DNA from: Candidatus Moraniibacteriota bacterium
Lineage (GTDB): Bacteria > Patescibacteriota > Minisyncoccia > Moranbacterales > UBA2206
NCBI GenBank assembly: GCA_026396205.1
Contig: JAPLXF010000085.1
Location: forward strand, 1-5,726
Length of the DNA stretch: 5,726 bases
Direction of reading: 5' to 3'
Shown here: positions 1 to 5,275 of the stretch, piece after piece
Position numbering within the stretch: the stretch's first letter is position 1
Layout of the letters: every line of letters starts with the position of its first letter
Notes under the pieces: model-generated
What the model saw: only the letters and a program-made list of their open reading frames with translations
What the model was told of the DNA's origin: nothing
Database searches by the model: none
Translations under genes and position numbers: made by a program

Positions 1-2493
1 AGCGACGAAAAGTCGAGTTCTATTCGAGTATTTTTCAATCGGGACAAGCCGGTCAGAACCGTTTCGGCTTCTGACATAGCCATAAAACCGAGGCCTAAAA
101 TAGAAGAAGAAAAAGAAAGGGCTATAGGTGACCGCCGCTTCTTAGTAAAACTGCTGGACTTCATAGTAATGCTGGGCATGGTGATGATTTTTTTCGGCTT
201 GCCGCTTTTTTTCACCGGCTTGGCTTTTCAAGGCGTAGTTTTTGAAAAGCAGATGTATTTTTATTTCTGGCTGTTTTTGGCGCTGGTGGCTTGGACCGCT
301 AAAGGCGTACTGGTAGGCGAGATGAGAATCCGCCGCACTGCGCTGGATATTCCCATCATTGCCTTTTGGGCCGTTTACCTTTTGGCCACGCTTTTTTCCG
401 TCGACCGCTGGCACAGTTTCTGGGGCGCTTTCGGCGATCCTTCCCGCGGGCTGGCTTCAGCCACCGCCGTTGTCATCGCTTACTATTTAATCCGCAGCTA
501 TTTTAATCTGCGCCGTTTTTCCATTTGGCTGATGGCGCTGGAAATTTCCGGCTTCATTCTTTCCCTCTGGTCAGTGGCGGTGATTTTCAATGTTCAGCTT
601 TTGCCGACAGCTTGGATGCAGCTTATTCCTTTAAGCCTGGTCGGTTCAATTTCCGGCCTGGCTATTCTGGCCGGGGCCATGCTACCGCTGATTATCACGC
701 TGATTTTCAAGCTTAAAGAAAGCCAGACTGGCAAAATCTGGAAAATTGTGTTGATGGCGCTATTGGTTATTCATTTGGCAGCCAATTTAGTTCTGCTTTT
801 AGCGCTTTACGCTTTTGTGCCCTGGATCGGACTACTGATTGGCATGGGTTTTTTTCTGATTTACATTCTTTCCAAAATCGTCCGTCCGGCCGAAAATCTG
901 ATTTGGATACCAATGGTCTGCTTTGTCGCCGTGCTGGCCTTTCTGATGATCGGCAATAATAAATTGGCCAAAGCGGATTTGCCGGTGGATGTCATTCCTT
1001 CCAATTCGCTCTCATTTGCTATTGCCAAAAATACCCTTAAAGAAAAGTTTATTCTCGGTTCTGGCCCGGCCACTTACGGCTATGATTTTTCCATGTATCG
1101 GCCGCAGGATTTCAACCTGAATTACCTGTATAATATGCGCTTCTTCCAGGCCAAGGGAATTGTTTTCGAAGCGCTTTCCACACTGGGAGTTTTAGGCACG
1201 GTGACTCTGCTAATTTTAATCCTTTCTTTTTTAAGTCTGGTTATTTATCTCCTTTCCCGGGAAAAAGAAAAAAATAAATTATATTCTCTGGCGCTGGCGT
1301 CGGTTTCCATCATTCTGATTTTGGATTTAGTTTCCACGCGCATTGAAGGTCCGATTTTGATCCTATCGGCTCTCATCGGAGTCCTAACCCTATCCATTGT
1401 TTTTCAGGAAAGCGAAATGGAAGACAGCTTTTTGAAACTTTCGCTCAAAGCCTCGCCTAAATTCGCTTTGGCCCTAGCTTTCATTTTTATGGTGGTCAGT
1501 GCCGGCGTAGTTTTCCTTTTTGTATTTCTCGGCAAGCTTTATCTGGCAGATATTAATGCCGGTCTAGCCACGCGCAGTGGCACTAGCGAACAATCGCTGG
1601 GCAAATGGATGAAGGCGGTAAATTACAACAAGCAGGAAGGCCGCTATTTCACCCGCATCGGGCAGGAATATATGGTTTTGGCCAACTCGGAAATGCTGAA
1701 AGCGGAAAACCAGCGTGACGCCAACAAGATTCGCGACTACATCAATAACTCCGTGCTTTACGCGCAAAGCGGCCGGGATTTGGTCCGCAATGATGTTTCC
1801 GTGATTGAATCGCTGGCGCAGATTTATGAGAACACCGGCTATTATGTTTCCGATTCTTTCAAGCTAGCCGAGGAAAATTACAAGCGGGCGCTGGAACTGG
1901 AACCGAATAATCCGGTTTATTATCTGAAACTGGGGCAGATTAAAATCAGCTTGATTGCAGCGACCAAAGACGAAACTGCCAGAAAGCAATTAATTGAAGA
2001 AGCGCGCGACCTTTTCCAAAAATCAGTGGACAAAAAAACCAACTTTGATGTCGGCTATTACAATTTGGCGCTGGTGCAGGAAGCGCTAAAAGATATGAAC
2101 GGCGCGGTTGACAGCATGAACAAGGCGCTGGCCTACAAGCCGGGCGACATTAATTACGCTTTCAATCTGGGGCGGCTCTATCAGGAACGAGGCGGCGACG
2201 AGGATATTAAAATCGCCGAAGCCATTTATCTGGAAATTTTGAAAGCTCAGCCGGATGAAATCAATACGCATTACAGCTTGGGCTATCTCTACGAAAAAAG
2301 CAACCAGAAAGATAAGGCGATTGCCGAATACCAAAAAGTTGCTGATCTTTTAACCAATGAGAATAAAGAAGTTAAAGACCGGGTCAATAAAATGATCAGT
2401 AATCTTAAAAACGGCATTGAAAACACCCCGGAAAATCTAGGGATTACCACTCCGGCGGCGGCTCCGGAAAATACTCCGGAAAGCGCCCAGTAG
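1..2493 (+). CDS. O-antigen ligase / Wzy-like polytopic membrane protein with C-terminal TPRs (5' partial)
   Basis: Probable inner-membrane glycan ligase or polymerase of the O-antigen ligase (Wzy_C) family, which transfers or joins lipid-linked glycans on the outer face of the membrane. Counting from the ATG at 169 (774 residues), hydrophobic segments begin at about 1, 30, 59, 96, 117, 152, 190, 215 and 244, and more follow from about 330 to 475. An extracytoplasmic loop at about 270-330 has the family pattern: a GSGPATYGYDF glycine motif followed by a YRPQDFN stretch and an Arg before the next helix. Residues about 570-740 carry TPR-like repeats (for example RALELEPNNPVYYLKLG), then a Pro/Ala-rich tail. 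The frame stays open to the left edge through 56 further codons with no ATG, GTG or TTG, and the ATG at 169 has no Shine-Dalgarno, so the true start is probably outside the window. That upstream stretch uses ATA and AGG more than the rest. The family call is firm; the exact substrate cannot be read from sequence. Confidence 0.85.
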   Translation, partial: SDEKSSSIRVFFNRDKPVRTVSASDIAIKPRPKIEEEKERAIGDRRFLVKLLDFIVMLGMVMIFFGLPLFFTGLAFQGVVFEKQMYFYFWLFLALVAWTAKGVLVGEMRIRRTALDIPIIAFWAVYLLATLFSVDRWHSFWGAFGDPSRGLASATAVVIAYYLIRSYFNLRRFSIWLMALEISGFILSLWSVAVIFNVQLLPTAWMQLIPLSLVGSISGLAILAGAMLPLIITLIFKLKESQTGKIWKIVLMALLVIHLAANLVLLLALYAFVPWIGLLIGMGFFLIYILSKIVRPAENLIWIPMVCFVAVLAFLMIGNNKLAKADLPVDVIPSNSLSFAIAKNTLKEKFILGSGPATYGYDFSMYRPQDFNLNYLYNMRFFQAKGIVFEALSTLGVLGTVTLLILILSFLSLVIYLLSREKEKNKLYSLALASVSIILILDLVSTRIEGPILILSALIGVLTLSIVFQESEMEDSFLKLSLKASPKFALALAFIFMVVSAGVVFLFVFLGKLYLADINAGLATRSGTSEQSLGKWMKAVNYNKQEGRYFTRIGQEYMVLANSEMLKAENQRDANKIRDYINNSVLYAQSGRDLVRNDVSVIESLAQIYENTGYYVSDSFKLAEENYKRALELEPNNPVYYLKLGQIKISLIAATKDETARKQLIEEARDLFQKSVDKKTNFDVGYYNLALVQEALKDMNGAVDSMNKALAYKPGDINYAFNLGRLYQERGGDEDIKIAEAIYLEILKAQPDEINTHYSLGYLYEKSNQKDKAIAEYQKVADLLTNENKEVKDRVNKMISNLKNGIENTPENLGITTPAAAPENTPESAQ

Positions 2494-2507
2494 AAGTTGT
2501 TTTTTAA

Positions 2508-2545
2508 GGGGCTCGCCCCGTTAGAAAAGTATTTTTCTAACGGGG
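2508..2545. repeat. Perfect CCCCGTTAGAAAA palindrome after the membrane-protein gene, possible terminator
   Basis: CCCCGTTAGAAAA (2516-2528) and TTTTCTAACGGGG (2533-2545) form a perfect 13-bp stem with a 4-nt loop. A smaller hairpin, GGGG-ctcg-CCCC (2508-2519), competes for the left arm. It lies 22 bp after the stop codon and could block or end transcription, but no U-run follows the right arm, so it is not a textbook intrinsic terminator. The outer 11 bp (CCCCGTTAGAA) are identical to the terminal repeat of the insert at 3394-3494 inside the 23S rRNA gene, so it is better read as a member of an interspersed palindrome family. The -35 box of the next promoter begins at the base directly after the stem. 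Confidence 0.7.
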
Positions 2546-2574
2546 TTGACACAATTTAAATCAATTGTTAGTAT
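2546..2574 (+). promoter_or_regulatory. Candidate sigma-70 promoter P1
   Basis: A perfect -35 box TTGACA (2546-2551) is followed after 17 bp by TAGTAT (2569-2574), a 4/6 match to the -10 consensus. The predicted start is near 2581. TATAAG (2572-2577) is an alternative -10 but would leave a 20-bp spacer. The transcript would run into the hairpin-rich stretch that ends in the terminator at 2716-2739, or read through to the 23S gene. Confidence 0.55.
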
Positions 2575-2643
2575 AAGAATACGTGTTAAATAGGGAGTTA
2601 CCAATTATTAAATCATTAATGGTTAAATCTCCAAAAAATTTAA

Positions 2644-2659
2644 TCCGCCAGCTGGCGGA
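2644..2659. repeat. 16-bp perfect palindrome TCCGCCAGCTGGCGGA
   Basis: A perfect inverted repeat. Its arms, TCCGCC and GGCGGA, recur around a different centre (ttt) at 2780-2794, and TCCGCC also begins the terminal repeats of the 23S inserts at 4226 and 4605. It looks like one of several short GC-rich palindromes scattered in this genome. Confidence 0.6.
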
Positions 2660-2715
2660 AAATAGCGGGTGATTTTTCTTTTGCCCTTCGCCTTCGGCGA
2701 AGAAGCTCTGGTTAA

Positions 2716-2739
2716 CCCGCTTGAAAAAGCGGTTTTTTT
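2716..2739 (+). terminator. Rho-independent terminator
   Basis: CCGCTT (2717-2722), a GAAA tetraloop (2723-2726) and AAGCGG (2727-2732) are followed directly by seven Ts (2733-2739). AA just before the stem can extend it against the first Us. It would end transcripts from P1. The left arm can pair instead with AGCGGGT at 2664-2670, which would act as an antiterminator. Confidence 0.75.
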
Positions 2740-2777
2740 ATTTCTTGTCTGAATCTTTGATTCAGGTATAAGAAATA
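2739..2777. repeat. Long hairpin directly after the terminator
   Basis: TATTTCTT (2739-2746) pairs with AAGAAATA (2770-2777), and CTGAATC (2749-2755) pairs with GATTCAG (2759-2765) around a ttt loop, with a small internal loop between the two stems. Both stems are perfect. No role is assigned; it could be a second terminator or barrier for minus-strand transcripts, or a remnant of a palindromic element. Confidence 0.55.
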
Positions 2778-2779
2778 AA

Positions 2780-2794
2780 TCCGCCTTTGGCGGA
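2780..2794. repeat. Short TCCGCC-ttt-GGCGGA palindrome
   Basis: Six-base arms around ttt, the same arms as the palindrome at 2644-2659. Confidence 0.5.
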
Positions 2795-2821
2795 GTTTAT
2801 AATCTTAACTTAATGCTGAAA

Positions 2822-2852
2822 CTAGTCTGTGTTTTCTGAAAATACAAACTGG
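2822..2852. repeat. Stem-loop upstream of P2
   Basis: CTAGT pairs with ACTGG (one G-U), then, across a C/A mismatch, TGTGTTTT (2828-2835) pairs with AAAATACA (2839-2846, one G-U) around the loop ctg. No T-run follows. It sits about 20 bp before the -35 box of the rRNA promoter; its role is unknown. Confidence 0.4.
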
Positions 2853-2872
2853 CTTCCGCATCAAAGCGCACG

Positions 2873-2899
2873 TTGACAAAAAAATAGGTCTTATATACT
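2873..2899 (+). promoter_or_regulatory. Candidate 23S rRNA promoter P2
   Basis: A perfect -35 TTGACA (2873-2878) is followed after 15 bp by TATACT (2894-2899). The spacer is short, and the overlapping TATATA (2892-2897) would be closer still, but this is the only strong match just upstream of the 23S gene. With no 16S gene before it, the 23S rRNA seems to be transcribed on its own from here, starting near 2906. Confidence 0.5.
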
Positions 2900-3023
2900 G
2901 CCGCCAGCAGTCCGTCCGCGGAAGGATTAGCCGGCGATTAAGTATATGTCAAGTGTGCAATTGCAATAAAAATTAAGCGGTTAGCCAATGGAAATTGGTA
3001 ACTGCTAACAAAATGTAAAGTAA
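2900..3023 (+). other. 23S rRNA 5' leader with hairpins
   Basis: This is non-coding sequence between P2 and the mature 23S start. GTTAGC (2980-2985) pairs with GCTAAC (3004-3009) outside CAAT (2986-2989) and ATTG (2994-2997), which close a GGAA (GNRA-type) tetraloop. A second fold is possible around TCCGCGGA near 2915. Leaders of 23S rRNA normally pair with the 3' flank to make the RNase III processing stem, but that flank lies outside the window. I see no tRNA gene here. Confidence 0.5.
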
Positions 3024-3154
3024 GAGCGGTAACACTAATGCGTATGGTGGATGCCTTGACACTTACAAGCGATGAAGGACGTAGCTGGCTGCGATAAGCC
3101 TCGGGGAACTGTTAAGCAAGTTTTGATCCGAGGATCTCCGAATGGGACAACCCA

Positions 3155-3309
3155 CCGATGCGTAGCATCGGAATTTTCAATTTTCAATTTTCAATTTTCA
3201 ATCAATTTACAATGATTCAATTTTCAATTTTAAAATTTGGTCATTAAGTCATTAGAAATTCATTAGAAATTAGAAATTAGAAATTAGAAATTCCGCTGCT
3301 GCGCAGCGG
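3155..3309 (+). repeat. 23S insert 1: heptad-repeat hairpin element, copy A (H7/H8)
   Basis: Here the H7 hairpin should be followed almost at once by H8, which resumes at about 3312 (CGTTATT...AATAACG). The core (3170-3294) starts GGAATTTTC and ends GAAATTCC. It has four AATTTTC heptads (3172-3199), a spacer containing CAATTTACAATGATT, and four ATTAGAA heptads (3262-3289). As RNA, each AATTTTC pairs with the opposite arm at 6 of 7 positions (one U-G, one C/A mismatch), giving a long AU-rich stem. GC-rich flanks, CCGATGC-gta-GCATCGG (3155-3171) and CCGCTGC-tgc-GCAGCGG (3293-3309), are each local hairpins and also pair with one another with three irregular positions. A second copy lies at 3974-4091. 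Confidence 0.8.
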
Positions 3310-3393
3310 GAGCGTTATTTGAATTCATAGAATAACGCGGCGCACCCTGGGAATTGAAACATCTTAATACCAGGAGGAAAAGAAAACAAATCT

Positions 3394-3494
3394 CCCCGTT
3401 AGAACAATGGCAAGATGGTCTGTTATATTTTATAGCCTTATAAACAAATAACATTCATTTTGTGAATTATAATGTTGGCATTGTTCTAACGGGG
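3394..3494 (+). mobile_element. 23S insert 2: 101-bp inverted-repeat element with CCCCGTTAGAA ends
   Basis: It interrupts the conserved run between AAGAAAACAAAT and AGTGATTCCGTGAGTAG (near E. coli 227). The ends CCCCGTTAGAACAATG (3394-3409) and CATTGTTCTAACGGGG (3479-3494) are perfect 16-bp inverted repeats, extending to 20 bp with one mismatch. The centre is AT-rich and folds into smaller hairpins (GTTAT...ATAAC around TTTATA-gcct-TATAAA, and ACATT...AATGT). No protein is encoded and no clear target duplication is visible. The outer 11 bp match the palindrome at 2516-2545, which suggests a dispersed MITE-like family. Confidence 0.75.
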
Positions 3495-3545
3495 TAAAGT
3501 GATTCCGTGAGTAGTGGCGAGCGAAAGCGGAAAAGCCTAAACCGA

Positions 3546-3647
3546 GTGTCTCACCTTGTTCGACACAGCGGATATAACGGATAAAGCGGATAAAAGCGGA
3601 TTAATTTCCGCGAAATCTGCGTGGCGAACGAAGTGAGTCATTCGGTG
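3546..3647 (+). repeat. 23S insert 3: extended helix with GCGGATAA tandem repeats
   Basis: This lies between AAAAGCCTAAA and TGTTGCGAGGTAACTCTACT (near E. coli 285), where bacteria vary in length. CGGATA/T occurs at 3569, 3578, 3587 and 3597, at 9-, 9- and 10-bp steps, followed by the hairpin GCGGA-ttaatt-TCCGC. The flanks CTCACCTTGTTCG and CGAACGAAGTGAG, and outside them CCGAGTG and CATTCGG, pair imperfectly, so the whole block can extend one rRNA helix. Exact boundaries are uncertain because this region is variable in all 23S rRNAs. GTGTC (3546-3550) and GACAC (3562-3566) offer a competing fold. Confidence 0.6.
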
Positions 3648-3858
3648 TTGCGAGGTAACTCTACTCGTTTAATCGGGGTAGAGAATATTTTATTAGCAGA
3701 ACGTCTCTGGAAAGAGCGATCACAGAGGGTGATAATCCCGTATGCGAAAATAAAATATTCATATGAAGTTATTCTCAAGTAGGGCGGGACCGGTGAAATC
3801 CCGTCTGAATCTGGGGCCACTATAGCTCCAAGGCTAAATATTGTAAGTGATCGATAGC

Positions 3859-3890
<32 letters not shown>

Positions 3891-3951
3891 TCCCGATGAG
3901 GGAGATGAAATAGTATCTGAAACCATATGCTAACGAAGAGTAGGAGCCCCC

Positions 3952-4124
3952 GTGTTTCACTAATGTTCAACACGGAATTTTCAATTTTCAATTTTCAATT
4001 TTCAATCAATTTACAATGATTTAATTTTAAAATTTATAAATTAGTTCATTAGAAATTGTTTAGAAATTAGAAATTAGAAATTAGAAATTCCTCCGTGGTG
4101 AGCGGTAGCGAAACACGGAGGTGA
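3952..4124 (+). repeat. 23S insert 4: heptad-repeat hairpin element, copy B, in H25
   Basis: It replaces the tip of helix 25 (near E. coli 547). The core at 3974-4091 (GGAATTTTC to GAAATTCC) matches copy A exactly for its first ~47 nt: four AATTTTC heptads (3976-4003), then the CAATTTACAATGATT spacer. The right arm has one TTTAGAA and three ATTAGAA units (4059-4086). Outside the core, CCCCGTGTTTC (from about 3949) and GAAACACGG (about 4113-4121) rebuild H25, and the arms match over about 29 positions with six differences, two of them U-G tolerated. Each arm is itself palindromic (CCGTGTT...AACACGG; CCTCCGTG...CACGGAGG). H25 is a classical site of RNase III-removed intervening sequences. Confidence 0.8.
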
Positions 4125-4225
4125 CTGCGTGCTTTTTGTAGAACGAGCCAGCGAGTTAATTTTGTGCTGTTTGGCTAAGCCATTTTGTGGCGGAGCCTCA
4201 GTGAAAGCGAGCCTGAAAGGGCGAA

Positions 4226-4329
4226 TCCGCCCAAATTTTTCGGCTTTTTTAAAACTTGAAAAATTAGTAGAGTTTTATTAAAAGCAAAAAACTTTTAAAT
4301 TAAATCAAGAGCCGAAAAACTTGGGCGGA
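4226..4329 (+). mobile_element. 23S insert 5: 104-bp MITE-like element with TCCGCCCAA ends and GAA target repeat
   Basis: It lies between AAAGGGCGAA and GAATAGCATGAATTAGACCC (near E. coli 653). The ends TCCGCCCAAATTTTTCGGC (4226-4244) and GCCGAAAAACTTGGGCGGA (4311-4329) are inverted repeats over 19 bp with one mismatch. A direct repeat GAA flanks the element on both sides (4223-4225 and 4330-4332 region), as a 3-bp target duplication would. The centre is AT-rich and non-coding. The ends resemble those of the GIY-YIG element at 4605-4933 (TCCGCCCAA-N-TTTTT in both), so this is a candidate non-autonomous relative. Confidence 0.75.
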
Positions 4330-4631
4330 GAATAGCATGAATTAGACCCGAAGCCAGGCGAGCTATTTATGAGCAGGGTGAACCCCGAGTAAAATCGGGG
4401 GGAGGCCCGAACCCTAGCGTCGTTTAAAGCGCAGGGATGACTTGTGAATAGAGGAGAAATTCCAATCGAGCTTGGCGATAGCTGGTTCTTCCCGAAATAG
4501 CTTGAGGGCTAGCGTCCATTAAATGAGCACAAGAGGTAGAGCTACTGAATGAGAAATCGCGGCTTGCCGTAGGTTTCTCAACCAAACTCCGAATTCTTGT
4601 GTATTCCGCCCAACTTTTTGGATTTTTTTTG

Positions 4632-4640
4632 TGATATAAT
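4632..4640 (+). promoter_or_regulatory. Extended -10 promoter for a leaderless GIY-YIG mRNA
   Basis: TGATATAAT (4632-4640) is a perfect TATAAT with the TGN extension. The ATG begins 6 bp downstream, at the position expected for the transcription start, so the mRNA would begin at or within a base or two of the start codon. No Shine-Dalgarno fits between. The -35 zone falls in the left terminal repeat (AACTTT, 17 bp upstream), a weak match, as is usual for extended -10 promoters. Confidence 0.65.
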
Positions 4641-4646
4641 TACTAT

Positions 4647-4913
4647 ATGTATTATGTTTATATTCTCCATTGTTCTGTTAAAAAGAAACTTTATTATGGT
4701 TTTACCAAAGACTTAAAAAGAAGATTGGAAGAACATCGGAAAAATAAAAAACCATATAGCTTCACAAGAAAAGAAAAAATTGAATTGATTTACTATGAAG
4801 CTTATAGAAATGAAAAAGATGCCAGAGAAAGAGAAAAGTTTTTTAAGACAGGCTGGGGTAGAAATTATATCAAAAAAATTCTAAAAAATTACTTGTTAGA
4901 AATAGGCAAGTAG
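4647..4913 (+). CDS. Small GIY-YIG endonuclease encoded inside the 23S rRNA gene
   Basis: An 88-residue single-domain GIY-YIG nuclease of the YhbQ/UPF0213-like (UvrC N-terminal/URI) type. Visible motifs: YVYI (3-6) for the GIY strand; YYGFT (16-20) for the YIG strand; KDLKRRLEEH (21-30) with the conserved Arg and His; LIYYEAY (47-53); and RERE-KFFKTGWGR (60-72), in which E63 is the likely metal-binding catalytic Glu. Length matches the family (80-100 residues), so it looks intact. There is no extra DNA-binding domain as in phage intron homing enzymes. The gene is A-rich, unlike the surrounding rRNA, and lies tightly between perfect inverted repeats, pointing to arrival as a mobile unit. Expression is probably from its own promoter (4632-4640). 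A role in mobilising the element is inferred from context only; a housekeeping repair role is the alternative. Confidence 0.9.
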   Translation: MYYVYILHCSVKKKLYYGFTKDLKRRLEEHRKNKKPYSFTRKEKIELIYYEAYRNEKDAREREKFFKTGWGRNYIKKILKNYLLEIGK

Positions 4914-5057
4914 TATCCAAAAAGTTGGGCGGATATTATCTGGGCAGTCAGAAATCCGGCTCTAAGGTCGGATCTCAAAACGGAAAAAGCCGAGACCGCC
5001 ATCTAAGGTCCCAAAATGTATGTTAAGTGGAAAAGGAAGTAAAGTTTCTTATAAACC

Positions 5058-5113
<56 letters not shown>

Positions 5114-5169
5114 CTAGAAACTTTGCGCCGAAAATTCAACGGGGCTAAACATACTGCCGAAGATGCGGG

Positions 5170-5275
5170 CCTGCGGGCCATACACTAAGGAAACGAATAT
5201 AAAACGAAATTAACAAAAAATAATTTTGGTTTTATTTGTGTAGATATTCGTTAATTTAGTGTGTGCCCTGCGGGC
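5170..5275 (+). repeat. 23S insert 7: AT-rich hairpin in H45 flanked by 9-bp direct repeats
   Basis: Helix 45 (near E. coli 1170) is opened by a segment whose ends pair: CATACACTAA (5179-5188) with TTAGTGTGTG, then AACGAATAT (5192-5200) with ATATTCGTT (5244-5252), then AAAAC and AAATTA with TAATTT and GTTTT toward the tip. CCTGCGGGC occurs as a direct repeat at 5170-5178 and 5267-5275, so the insert proper may be 5179-5266 with a 9-bp duplicated target, or the repeat may reflect rRNA helix symmetry. It contains no reading frame of note. H45 is the other classical site of excised intervening sequences, together with H25. Confidence 0.7.

Larger units (their letters stand above)
2581..2740 (+). 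ncRNA. Possible short structured transcript between P1 and an intrinsic terminator
   Basis: I do not recognise this RNA; it lacks the conserved core of SRP RNA, and it is too short for tmRNA or RNase P RNA. It is supported only by a promoter at one end and a terminator about 155 nt later. Visible structure: a bulged stem GGAG-TTA-CC against GG-TTA-CTCC (about 2594-2632), the palindrome TCCGCCAGCTGGCGGA (2644-2659), a CTTCGCC-ttc-GGCGAAG hairpin (2686-2702), and AGCGGGT (2664-2670), which is complementary to ACCCGCT (2715-2721). That last pairing uses the left arm of the terminator and so excludes it. A 17-codon frame (2619-2672) could encode a leader peptide MVKSPKNLIRQLAENSG but has no well-placed Shine-Dalgarno. 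Confidence 0.3.
4605..4933 (+). mobile_element. 23S insert 6: 329-bp terminal-inverted-repeat element carrying a GIY-YIG gene
   Basis: It interrupts the 23S gene just after the 3' strand of H38 (near E. coli 930): the H38 base CACAAGA...TTCTTGTG is intact before it, and CTGGGCAGTCAG follows. The ends TCCGCCCAACTTTTTGGAT (4605-4623) and ATCCAAAAAGTTGGGCGGA (4915-4933) are perfect 19-bp inverted repeats. TAT occurs directly on both sides, as a 3-bp target duplication would. The single reading frame (4647-4913) fills nearly all internal space, with one base between its stop codon and the right repeat. That leaves about 24 bp outside the gene and the repeats, far too little for a group I or II intron core. 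In RNA the ends form a 19-bp duplex, a plausible RNase III substrate. Confidence 0.85.

Noticed and set aside
3..74. C-terminal end of a different upstream gene in the third frame, ending TGA at 72-74
   Set aside because: Only 23 codons are visible and they look like no known family, while frame 1 is continuous with the ligase. It cannot be excluded without sequence to the left.
1..2493. Recoded TGA (Gracilibacteria/Absconditabacteria code)
   Set aside because: The ligase and GIY-YIG frames contain no in-frame TGA and both end in TAG. There is no evidence for reassignment.
525..2552. Other-frame open frames overlapping the ligase gene on both strands
   Set aside because: They are shadows of the long plus-strand coding frame, with no recognisable domains and compositions explained by the ligase codons.
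2664..2721. tRNA gene, suggested by AGCGGGT/ACCCGCT acceptor-like pairing
   Set aside because: There is no GGTTC-type T-loop, anticodon arm or D-arm between the arms, and the right arm is part of a terminator hairpin.
3172..3289. CRISPR array or ordinary simple-sequence repeats
   Set aside because: The units are 7 bp with no unique spacers, and the two halves are arranged as an inverted pair that folds as RNA. The block is repeated as a whole at 3974-4091.
4647..4913. S23-type 23S intervening-sequence protein
   Set aside because: The protein has clear GIY-YIG motifs (YVYI, YYGFT, catalytic-Glu region) and not the four-helix pattern of the S23 family.
4605..4933. Group I or group II intron hosting the GIY-YIG gene
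   Set aside because: Outside the reading frame and the terminal repeats only about 24 bp remain. No P/Q/R/S core or domain V/VI could fit, and the ends are perfect inverted repeats rather than intron splice junctions.
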